A stretch of DNA of 64,000 nucleotides from Incurvaria masculella (taxonomy: Eukaryota; Arthropoda; Insecta; Lepidoptera; Incurvariidae): assembly GCA_946894095.1 (NCBI GenBank), contig OX335643.1, positions 8,853,036 to 8,917,035 on the forward strand. The letters are read 5' to 3'. Position 1 is the first letter of the stretch. Every line of letters starts with the position of its first letter. Of this stretch, positions 55,091 through 64,000 are shown in pieces. Below the pieces are notes generated by a model. It saw only the letters and a program-made list of their open reading frames with translations. It was not told where the DNA came from and searched no databases. Made by a program: the position numbers and the translations under genes.

Positions 55091-56199
55091 TCAATATTTT
55101 GTTGAACGAACTTGTTTATTTCTTTCCTTCAAACAGCTATCGTTGTAATGCACATCTAATCTTACATACAACTATTATAACAAGCGAGGTCTATGGTGGC
55201 CAAACAACTAGTTATATAGAGTTTTTTTTAATTTCATTAACATTCAAAGTTATTATAATCGGGCCGCCAAAAATAATTGATTGATGGACAGGAATGTCAT
55301 ACAGATAGCTTCTATGTAAATGTCACATGATTTCTATTGTTACTTGGTGCTGTAAGCAATTCATAGAAGTACAATAAATGAAGCCTTCCAAATTGGGTTT
55401 ATGGATGAAGTCACAATGTATCACACAAAATTAATTTATAAAAAAAGCAGCAAAATAATAATCTGAAGATATGTTTAAAGTTTTACTTCGAAATAATGAA
55501 AAGAAAAAAGAAATTGGTTAACCAGAATCAATAGGTCACATTTATTTCAGAAATGTGTTCATAAGGATTATCGTGCCTTGTTTTAAATCACAGGTAATCA
55601 CAAAACAAGAGACCAATACCACAAGAAAAGCATAATAGTAACTTAAATAAATTAATTAAGTTAGGAAATTAAACCAAAATCCGCAAAAACGCAACTAGCC
55701 AGGGTCAGATTGGGTTTCTTCCTGAAGAAAATTTGTCTCTGCATCATTCAATGTCTCTTTTCCTATTAAGCGTATTGCATTTGAACTTCCACGCTTGATC
55801 AACTAGAGCTGGAGAGGCTGGAGTGCACTCTCTGGTCCCATCACATTCTGATAGCAACCATAATCGAACCGCTGTCAAATCTCCGATCAGGCGAATATCG
55901 GCGTGCGCAGCCCGCAAATGTTGTCATAACTAAATACCAACTGGAACCACTTGATTCTCCACGGGTTAAATATAAATATGGCACTAGCTGAACAGCTGAT
56001 GTGTCAATTTCTCCACGGGTTAAATATAAATATGGCACTAGCTGAACAGCTGATGTGTGTCAACATCAGCGGAATCCAGCTGTTTGTTTTATTGGTATTT
56101 CCAATTCAAAGCCGGGAAAAATGCCCTATATTTTAGTGAAATTCGTGCATGGTTAGCATTGTAATTAAAATCGGTTTTGTCGACTGGCAACTTAGTGTT
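55091..56199. other. Intergenic with a 54-bp tandem duplication
   Basis: CTCCACGGGTTAAATATAAATATGG...TGATGTGTCAATTT (55957-56010) is repeated at 56011-56060. Otherwise no gene or named repeat is visible. Confidence 0.5.
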
Positions 56200-56210
56200 A
56201 ACCATAGACC

Positions 56211-57074
56211 TTTTTTTTTTTTTTATCTAGTTGTTTATTTGGGACTTAAGCCGTCACCGACTATGCCAGCCCCATAGTGACTTTATAAGTATAATAATTA
56301 CTTCAAGCTATCAGCTACTCCTTAGTGCCAATGACAGCTTGAAAAAATATACAACTTCTCTGAACTCGTTTGACCAGGGCTTTCCCAATGATTCGTGTAT
56401 CTTAAAAAATAAATTCATTCTATCCGTAGACAATATTTTTTCAAGACCCAGTCGAAGCCTCTCGTTCAGAACACACTCCATAAACAGGTGAAATTGATCT
56501 TCTGGCTTGTCACAGGCAGAACAATTTGGAGAGTCCAGTTTCTTCATCATATGTCCCATTCTATTTAGAGGAGTGTGTCCTGATCTGAGTCTTAAGCCAA
56601 TAGTAATGATTTCTCTAGGCAGGTAGACACTGCTAAACCAAGGGATACAGAGTGGTTCAGATAGAATCGTTTTGTACCAAATTCCCCTCTCCACAGACCT
56701 CCTGTCAAAGTGTTCTTTCCACATTTGTCTACATATTCCTTTGGCTTTCGGCAGAACGTCAGTGAAGAAAGGCTTGGTGGTGTAGATTACATTTGAGCAC
56801 GTAGCTCTTTTTGCTAACTCGTCGGCTTTTTCATTGCCTTCTATGCCTACATGGGATGGAATCCATTGAAATTTAACATTTTTTCCGATTGATATCAGTT
56901 CCATAAATATTTTTAAGATTGTGTAAGCAATAGGCCTTCCCCGAGTCCCCTTCGTACAATAAACCAAGTGTTGAAGTGCACTTTTAGAGTCGGTCAAAAT
57001 GACTATATTTTTTGCATTTAGAGATAAGCTGTACGAAAGGGCTTCAGAAATTGCTATGAGTTCGGCCGCCATTA
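56211..57074 (-). mobile_element. 5'-truncated I/jockey-type non-LTR insertion with RNase H domain
   Basis: An 11-bp target duplication AACCATAGACC flanks the insertion (56200-56210 and 57075-57085), and a T run at 56211-56224 is the inverted poly(A) tail. The insert encodes 253 open codons: RNase H (AAELIAISEALSYSL with the catalytic E; ILTDSKSALQHL with D; WIPSHVGIEGNEKADELAK with the last D) and a C-terminal zinc-finger-like CSACDKPEDQFHLFMEC. The catalytic reverse transcriptase is absent because of 5' truncation at 57074. The frame and tail are intact, so the insertion is fairly young. Confidence 0.9.
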
Positions 57075-57085
57075 AACCATAGACC

Positions 57086-59292
57086 TAGCATATCGCGCTG
57101 TGCTTACAAGACGAACACGCCAAATTGTCTTTTGACAGCTTCCCATGGTTAAATTAGATTTTAATTTTGTACAACCTTAAAAATGCCTAAATCCATTAAG
57201 TAATCCCACTTCATGAAATCTCACAGATGTCACAATCAATTATATTTTGACGGCCGTGACGATATTTTTTCCATTGGAAGTCTACAATAAAAATTAGAAA
57301 AATACCTGCATTTGACACAAAGCACCGTTCACACGCACAAACTCTTATCAAATAGCATGCTTCGAGCGTGCGGGCGGTGCCGTACACATTCGGTAAGTAA
57401 AGCATCAGATTGGTCGGCAATGTTCGTGTTACGTATGTTTTTACATTGTATTCTATATTCTTAATTTTAAGTATCATTAGTATTCTAAAGAATATTCTAA
57501 CAACAAAAACAATATATTTTATTTGTCAAAAACGCATCTAGATAGAACAAATGTTGCCAGGATTATTCAAGCGTAGTTCACGCATATACCCGATAGACAC
57601 GGAGACCCATTTGTGAGATACAAAAATAATACATTTCAACATGTTACTTACTTGTTTGGATTTTTTTATGGAATTGGACATGAATAGCTAATAGCAACTG
57701 ACATGATATTAGCCTAACAAACCACATGGGAACTATGTCCCATGCCAGTACCTTCCTTGTATTGCTACATTGAAATGGATGGAAAACACAGAAAAATGAT
57801 TGCAGTTTGGAAAAGGGTTAGGGAAACTTCAGGAATAAGAAGTACTCTTTGTTAGAAGAAAAAATCCTTAGCACACAAATTGAAATTCCGATATTTCACT
57901 TCGCTGTCCCCATAAAAAATTGTTGACTTCTATTCATGTACTAAGAATAAAAAAAATTTTTTTTTCACTTATGTAGAATCACTTAGTAAATTTTTTTTGC
58001 CCTTGTAGAAGTGAATGTAATACATTATACATACATACATGGCACACTCATTGAATGTAATACAATTTATAGTACCCGGCAGAAAATAATATACATCTGA
58101 TGTTGGAAAGAGACAATCGGCTAGTTTCGGTTTTGTAAAGCGTCATCTCTCTCCCTCTTAATAGTTGCTGAGCCGATTGTCTATGCCGAAACTAGCCGAT
58201 TGTCTCTTTCCAGCGTACGATGTGCATTTCAAGTTTCAATGCACAGAAAAATAGCTACGATAATTTGCGAGTGTAAGAACTTGCGTAGTACAGAATTAAA
58301 ATCTGACAATCTGAAAAAAGTGCCAAACCACACACTTATTGGGAAAAAACCCTTCCCAAAAGCTCGTGCCAAGAAGTTTTCCAAAGACGTGCAAGTTCAT
58401 AGTACGCATTAACAAAAGGATTAAAAGAAGCTACAAATCGAGTGCATTTCTACCCGCCTTACCATTAAAGCTAATGGGCATTTTTTATTTCTGCCTCATC
58501 AATTATTCTCTGCTGTATTGTGAATATGAAGATATTATGGCAATAAAATAAAATATTGGTAACAAAACTTTCAGCACGTTTGAGATGTAAGGAAATGTAA
58601 GTACATAACTGTAGCAAATTAAACTGACACATACTTAAATCAATGATTAACACAAAATGAAACGGTATCCGTGGAGTATGTTACTGTCGTCGCTTCATTA
58701 CGAAACTGTGGTATAGTTGTGGAGAGTGGAAACATCTATGATTAAAATTAATTGAACTAAGTTTAAATGTGTGGTGCCATACACCAGATTCGGAGAAGCC
58801 AACTAATAGCTGTGCCCAATAATTTACTTCAAAATATTTTTTAACCGTCAGTGATTAAACATTACGTGTAACTACAATTTAATTATTTTGTTAAAAAATA
58901 TATTCCAAAAATATTTTCTTCTTCAACAAAAAAATTCGTTATAGTAGAATAATTTATGGGAATAACAATTTGGGAATAGGGTGGATATTGACACCCCATT
59001 GGATATTGATGGGAATCACGCTGACCTCCAATCCATCACTTCTTTCGATCAAGTGCCTTTTGAAAGCGTGATCAAATTAACAGAATCGATGCAGCATCTG
59101 ATTTTAACAACTTTTGGTCCACGAAATTTGAGAAAATCCAAAAAAAATTTGAAGTCCTGATACATTCAGAGGTTAGGAATTTGAAAGTTAATATGGAGAT
59201 GGATTTTTTTGTTCTTGCAAACTTTGTTCAGTTTGCGATACATCATCACTTCTGTTAATTTGATCGCGCTCTAAAAAGCCACCCTTTATATA
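57086..59292. other. Intergenic between the non-LTR insertion and the Ig/LDLa gene
   Basis: Bases 57655-57800 are a dispersed repeat B copy (GCCTAACAAACCACATGGGA, GAAATGGATGGAAAACACAG). Bases 58103-58213 form a small hairpin: TTGGAAAGAGACAATCGGCT at the left is inverted at the right. No exon is convincing. Confidence 0.45.
58103..58213. repeat. Small hairpin repeat, 28-bp arms
   Basis: The left arm (58103-58130) and right arm (58186-58213) are perfect or near-perfect inverses containing AATCGGCTAGTTTCGG / CCGAAACTAGCCGATT. A third AGCCGATTGTCT word lies just inside the right arm. Confidence 0.7.
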
Positions 59293-59298
59293 TTTATT
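59293..59298 (-). terminator. Polyadenylation signal AATAAA of the Ig/LDLa gene
   Basis: TTTATT on the plus strand lies about 115 bases beyond the stop codon at 59413. Confidence 0.55.
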
Positions 59299-59412
59299 GA
59301 CTTGGTTTTTAATCTGGGCCACGGAAAAAACACCCACACAGTTTCCAAACGAACAGCGCAAGCAACTCACACGGCCCGTCTCACTACTCAACTAAACATA
59401 ATCACATACAAT

Positions 59413-62400
59413 TCAAGCGGCGGAGTTAGCGTTGGCGTCCAACGTATCACAGTCGGCGCCCGCAGGCAACTCCTCGTACCGCGGCGGGGGCTCCGCGCCC
59501 GACGCCGCTGCGTCGCCCCGCTCCGTGTTGCCGTTGCAGTCCGCAGCCCCCGCCGCTGGCGCGCGGCCCTCCTCGACGTTCCGATTCTCGTCGGTGAGAT
59601 TCTCCCGGCTCAGGTACGCCGGCGGCGGACCGAAGACCTTCGAGGGGGCGACCGTCACGGACTCGGAGTACGGCGGAGGAGCGACGACGCGGCCGACGAA
59701 CGCCGCCGGGTCCCCCAAAACGGGATAGTTCTCGAAGTCTCCACCGAGGAGGTGTATCGTTCGCCCGTTGAGCGTGTACGTCTCGTTGGAGTTGAGCCGG
59801 ACAAAGTCCAACTCGTCAATGTTGAGCTCGGCGACGTTGGGCGTGTCCGGGCGGCGGCCGGCGTCCCTCCGGAGCCGCGGGAGGCTCAGCTGAAACCGGC
59901 CGAGGTGCAAGGTGAGCGAGCGCTCCCCGTCCGTCCTGTTGAGGGTGATCCGGTCCAGGAGCCTCTCGACGGCGGTCGCCCGCCTCTGCCGCTCCCTCTC
60001 CGAGAGGTAGAAGTCGAGGGGCGCGCTGTAGTTGAGGTCCCTCCCGTCGGTGCCGGCGAAGTAGTACTCCCCGGCGTCGGACTCACCCGCCGGCGAGCGG
60101 TAGCTGCAGAGGCGCAGGTCGGGGGCGCCGGGCGACGCGGACGGCACGGTGGTCATCTCGACGTCGTCGGGGCTCCGCGTGGGCACGGCGCGGTAGCGGG
60201 AGCTAAACACGACGTCGGCGAGGCGGCCAAGGCCGAAGTTGGTGGGGCGCGCCGGCGGCGCCGCCTCGGCCTCCGGTGCTGACTCCGCGCACGGCGACGG
60301 GGGCTGGCGACAGACAACGAATTGTGAGTATGAGTCACTTTCTGCATTAGGCAAGAGATACCGCTACATCGCCCGTCTGTATCTTGGGGGAACACTGCAT
60401 ACATCTCTTTACATATTGAATTTTGCAAAAAAATTACATATTAGCAAACTTGCAAGTAAGATGTAAGCCTTATGAAATTTGACTTCGGGCATTAGGGTTA
60501 AGAACTTTACGAGAGCGTAGAGAAAGAGGAGATCTCATAGAAACTTTTAACTTGACCTGGGCCCCTACTACAAACCTTATCGAGTAGGCGCTATTGAGGA
60601 GGTAATGCCGCCTGTCAAAAATATTGTATGCGTTTGACAGATGGTATCGACAGTGCTTTCGAGATAGAACATTTTTGACAGGCGATATCGCCTCCTCGAT
60701 AGCGCCTACTCGATAGGGTTCGTAGTAGGAGCCCTGTACTCAAGTACAGGAAATGTACACAAACAAAAAAACACCAACCTCCGTTGCGATTCAATGAAGC
60801 TATCCTATACCTCCGCCAAGCCAAACCCTCGCAAGCACTTGATCGCAAACAGAGTTGTGGACTCTTGAAACAAGCTACCTAATGAGCGCGATTCGTAGCG
60901 CGCCTGGTACTAGCACGGTGGAGCGTGGTGCTGTCTCGCTCACTCTATGTACACCTCGCCTGTTACCTGACGCTGAGGAGAATCGGGCGCGGTATCGACG
61001 ACCGGCCGCGGCTCGTAGCGCGGCGGGTACTGGCACGGTGGAGCTTGGTGCTGTCTCGCTCACTCTATGTGCACCTCGCATGTTACCTGACGCTGGGGAG
61101 AATCGGGCGCGGTATCGACGAGGGGCCGCGGCTCGTAGCGCGGCGGGTACTGGCACGGTAGAGCGTGGTGCTGTCTCGCTCACTCTATGTGCACCTCGCA
61201 TGTTACCTGACGCTGGGGAGAATCGGGCGCGGTATCGACGAGCGGCCGCGGCTCGTAGCGCGGCGGGTACTGGCACGGTAGAGCGTGGTGCTGTCTCGCT
61301 CACTCTATGTGCACCTCGCATGTTACCTGACGCTGGGGAGAATCGGGCGCGGTATCGACGAGCGGCCGCGGCTCGTAGCGCGGCGGGTACTGGCACGGTA
61401 GAGCGTAGTGCTGTCTCGCTCGCTCCGCCCGCGCGTAGCTGTGCAGCGCCGCTCTCTTCATGTGCATCTTGCAGATGGCAGACACCAGCAGCACAACAGC
61501 TATCATGAAGATCAACGCGCACGCTGCAAGATGGGGACGGTATTTTTTGTTTTCAATTTTGAGGGATCCAAATATTTGTAACAGCGGGATTTTTGTCGGT
61601 GAGTGTATTTCTAAGTGATTTTTTATTACATTCAAGATTAATTTCCAATGCACAAAACTGTACAAATACATACTCTGTGAAAATTTGAACTGTCTATGAG
61701 TTTGTGAGACTGTTCATGCGATACAGTCCGCTGACATATGAATGGTCGGACGAACAGATGGACAGAGGAGGCTAATTAATAGGGTCCCATTGGCCCCTTA
61801 TGGGTACGTAACCCTAAAGAGAGATTCCCCAAATAATATGGTAAAAAATCATAGTATGGTAACATTGAAAACATTGGGGAAATCTTGATGATTGAATATA
61901 AAAAATAGATGTTTGATTTACATTTGTAAAAAAAATTAACCTAACATGTTTTATATTGTTAAGGAGTCATTTTTATTGTATTAGGAGTCATAATCAAAAT
62001 CTGGGGCGAGATACACTCTAGACCACACATTACGTCTATTTCTGCATCAGATTCACTCTCAATATACATTTCCCAAAGACAAACTAGGACACAATCCATT
62101 TCATCTTCGACATTCTTTTTTTTCCAGATCGAAGACATATATCCCATGTGGTTTCCATTCTGCAGGAGTAACGCTTAGATATTTATATACGTACATCTGC
62201 GATATCTACCATATTAAAAATACTAATTAAAAAATAAATTTAAAAACAGTGAGCAAAAATCGTGTTGCTACGGAAGCTGTCATAGTAAAAAAGCATCGAG
62301 AGTAAACCTTTGTTAGGATGTGATTTATCTGGAATTCAAGCATTCAACAATAGCAAACTTCTCACCTGTGACAGTGTAAATGCTGGTCTGAATGAATCCG

Positions 62401-63743
62401 TAGTCGTCGGGTGAACGCGGTGCAGGGGCCAGTCCGCCGCCCAGCTCCGGTGGGTCGGCGTAGCGCTCGCAGCACGTCGGCGGCTTCCAGTTAATCTCCA
62501 GCGCTGTGTCGTAGCACCATGCCTCCGAGATGCACCGCCCGTCGTCGCACGGCAGCTTGCCTGCGCACAGCACACCACATTTAAATTAACCACAGTTAAT
62601 GAACATGTCATCACAGTACACTAACCATAATACTGTCAGAGTAGACTAACCATAGTTCTGCCATCACCGTCCATTCACCGTGTTCTGTCATCACAGTACA
62701 CTTACAGTAGAGCAGCCAGCAGAGTATCTTCACCATAATGCTGTCTTCAGAGTAGACTAACCATAGTGCTGCCATTACAGTGCATTCAACGTAGTGCTGT
62801 CGTTACAGTCCGCTCACGTAGTGGTGCCATCATAATACACTCACCGTACTGCTGTTATGACATTAAATTCTCTGTAGTGCTGCCATTGTACTCACTGTAG
62901 TGTTGCCATCACAATACACACACTGTACTGATGTTATCACAGTACACTCACCGTAGCATGGCTGGCCGGTGCCGCAGGTAGCTTCACTCTCGTCCTCGCC
63001 GTGCCGGCAGTCCGGCCGCCCGTCGCACACGAAGTACGACATCACGCAGATGTGGCCGCAAGAAAAGCCACCGCGAGAGCAACCCGCCGGCGCTGTCGAT
63101 CACATTACACCATAAAGCGACAGCTGCTTTGGAAAAAGCAACGGGTCTAATGACCAGAAGTGACGATAAAAGTAAGAGTGTTCTATCTACCAGTCTATCT
63201 TCTGATTGAATGATGCAATTCTTTTCTGGAGACTCCATTTCTTAATTCATCAAATGCCTTTTAATCAATTCCTTTAAATGTAATGTTATTTAGATTTTGC
63301 TTGTAGTTCTCTTTTGTGAAACTGGTTGACTAAAGGAAATTGCTCAAGTGATAAGTCCCCAGTTAAAGTTAAAGGACTTCACGATTGTTAAGAGAGTCAA
63401 ATACACCTCGCCTTGCGAAACCACGCTCAGCAGGGCAATATACCAGCGGATTTGCGGACTATTGCTGATCTATCGAGCTTGTTCAAATTACGCTTGAAGA
63501 CTCCCAGGTTATAGGTATGAGGAAAGGCACCCAACAGCAGACATTGAATTATTAACGATTAGGTACATTTAAAAATAGCGGTACGTACCAGGCGGCTGCA
63601 CCACCACGTACTTGGCGACAGAGTACGGCGGCACATCGCACACGTACGCGCCCGTGTCCTGCTTGCGCAGCAGGGGCAGGTGCAGGCGGGGGCCGCGGAC
63701 CCAGCCCCCCTCCGCCGTCCCCGCCTCCGCCGAGGCGTTAATC
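59413..63743 (-). CDS. Ig- and LDLa-domain single-pass membrane protein with PPxY tail (5' part outside the window)
   Basis: Five exons are visible on the minus strand: 63743-63589, 63092-62952, 62560-62366, 61523-61327 and 60303-59413. Junction phases match throughout (1,1,1,1,0). Order: end of an Ig-like domain (LLRKQDTGAYVCDVPPYS, the DxGxYxC signature); an LDL-receptor class A repeat (CSRGGFSCGHICV, YFVCDGRPDCRHGEDESEA); a second, degenerate LDLa-like segment (CDDGRCISEAWCYD); a transmembrane helix (CALIFMIAVVLLVSAIC); and a cytoplasmic tail of about 345 residues with PPRY, PPPY, PPAY and PPRY motifs that could bind WW domains of NEDD4-type ligases. The last exon is GC-rich. I cannot name the ortholog; LDLRAD-like proteins share the LDLa-TM-PPxY layout but lack Ig domains. 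Earlier exons, including any signal peptide, lie beyond 64000. Two introns start with tandem arrays of the exon end. Confidence 0.85.
60559..60738. repeat. Hairpin MITE in the last intron of the Ig/LDLa gene
   Basis: GGGCCCCTACTACAAACC...GAGTAGGCGCTATTGAGGAGG...CCTGTCAAAAAT (60559-60625) is inverted at 60670-60738. It is a non-coding palindrome with arms of about 65 bp. Confidence 0.75.
60891..61424 (-). repeat. Tandem array of the transmembrane-exon end with its donor (120 bp x about 4.5)
   Basis: GCTCGTAGCG (or ATTCGTAGCG) recurs at 60891, 61011, 61131, 61251 and 61371. On the minus strand each unit contains the exon end (TACCCGCCGCGCTACGAGCC, GATTCTCCCCAGCGTCAG), the donor GTAACA and about 22 intron-like bases with a TGA. 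The exon itself ends at 61327, in the unit nearest the transmembrane code; three more donor copies follow at 61206, 61086 and 60966. The 120-bp length preserves frame, but each unit has an in-frame stop after its donor. Confidence 0.93.
61670..61815 (+). repeat. SINE-like family C, 3' part
   Basis: CAGTCCGCTGACATATGAATGG, GGACGAACAGATGGACAGAGG and GGGTACGTAACCCTAA match the tail of 23097-23362. It lies in an intron of the Ig/LDLa gene. Confidence 0.65.
61816..62365. other. Intron of the Ig/LDLa gene, no recognised feature
   Basis: AT-rich intronic sequence between the SINE-like tail and the second LDLa-type exon. The short open frame at 61959-62147 shows no family signature. Confidence 0.35.
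62600..62958 (-). repeat. 28-bp tandem array seeded by the LDLa exon donor (about 13 copies)
   Basis: On the minus strand, starting with the exon end CTACG|GTGAGT at 62956-62946, a unit close to CTACGGTGAGTGTACTGTGA plus TGGCAGCA repeats about 13 times until about 62600. Many copies keep a donor-like core (GTGAGT, GTTAGT, GTAAGT, GTGAAT). Copies differ by substitutions and 1-4 base indels, so this array is older than the other two. The intron continues to the acceptor at 62561. Confidence 0.9.
63093..63588. other. Intron between the Ig and LDLa exons, no recognised feature
   Basis: No repeat or exon is visible. Unlike the next two introns, it does not start with a repeated donor. Confidence 0.4.
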
Positions 63744-63789
63744 CTGCCAGTGAACGCACAACTCAAGAATAATTCTGTTTATGTAAATG

Positions 63790-63925
63790 ATTTACACTAC
63801 CAGCTTAAAGTTAAGCTTTTAATATTTAAAATAATTCTATTTGGTTTTTTTTTTGTTCACAGATATGGCACTGATCACTTTCTTAGTTATTTTGTTCCGG
63901 GAGTTCAAAAACAAATGCAGGTAAT
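63790..63925 (-). repeat. CR1-like 3' end fragment
   Basis: TTACACTACCAGCTTAAAGTT and GGCACTGATCACTTTCTTAG echo 33360-33520 (ACACTAGCAGCTTAGAGCT, GCACTGATCACTTCTTGTGG). It is a short decayed piece of the same non-LTR family. Confidence 0.5.
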
Positions 63926-64000
63926 AACAATTTAAACTACAGTAGAAATCCCGTGTAGAGAAATCTGTTGTTATGTCCAATCTTATTTAGCGAAAAAAAT

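Noticed and set aside
59302..60282. 326-codon plus-strand frame
   Set aside because: It is antisense to the last exon of the Ig/LDLa gene; the minus strand has PPxY motifs, a good acceptor and matching phase.
60855..61508. 217-codon plus-strand and 215-codon minus-strand frames
   Set aside because: Both come from the 120-bp array (a multiple of three), in frames other than the exon's.

Overview
This is a eukaryotic nuclear window, almost certainly from a moth or butterfly. The genes have short exons with canonical GT/AG introns. The background is AT-rich and full of transposons, several of a type common in Lepidoptera: CR1/jockey-like and RTE-like non-LTR fragments, a SINE-like repeat carrying GGGTTCCGTACC and its inverse, and short palindromic MITEs. 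Gene models were assembled by eye from splice signals, reading phase and family resemblance; no search was run.

Layout. Bases 1-19,300 are a transposon nest. A DD41D mariner-type element with very long inverted repeats (311-2874) sits inside an older dispersed repeat. It is followed by an RTE-like fragment and a CR1/jockey-like reverse transcriptase gene on the minus strand. That gene is split by two clean LTR insertions: a 2.05 kb non-autonomous element (5314-7364) and a complete 11.2 kb Ty3/gypsy element (7933-19165) with gag, a -1 frameshift site and pol. Bases 19,300-23,600 hold SINEs, MITEs, a foldback element and a hammerhead-like palindrome.

Host genes. (1) A 14-exon plus-strand gene (23669-42688) encodes an SLC37A1/A2-type sugar-phosphate exchanger of about 540 residues. 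(2) A three-exon minus-strand gene (49793-50992) encodes PEN-2, a gamma-secretase subunit of 102 residues. (3) A minus-strand gene (59413-63743, running off the right edge) encodes a single-pass membrane protein with an Ig-like domain, LDL-receptor class A repeats and a cytoplasmic tail with four PPxY motifs. They show no obvious common pathway.

Most unusual signal. In three places, in two of these genes, the end of a coding exon together with its 5' splice site and the first intron bases has been tandemly multiplied: about 12.5 copies of 149 bp in SLC37 exon 9, about 4.5 copies of 120 bp at the transmembrane exon of the Ig/LDLa gene, and about 13 copies of 28 bp at its LDLa exon. Each forms a run of consecutive splice-donor-like sites downstream of the presumed real one. 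I do not know of a description of this pattern; it may be a real mode of repeat birth or splicing control, or partly an assembly effect.
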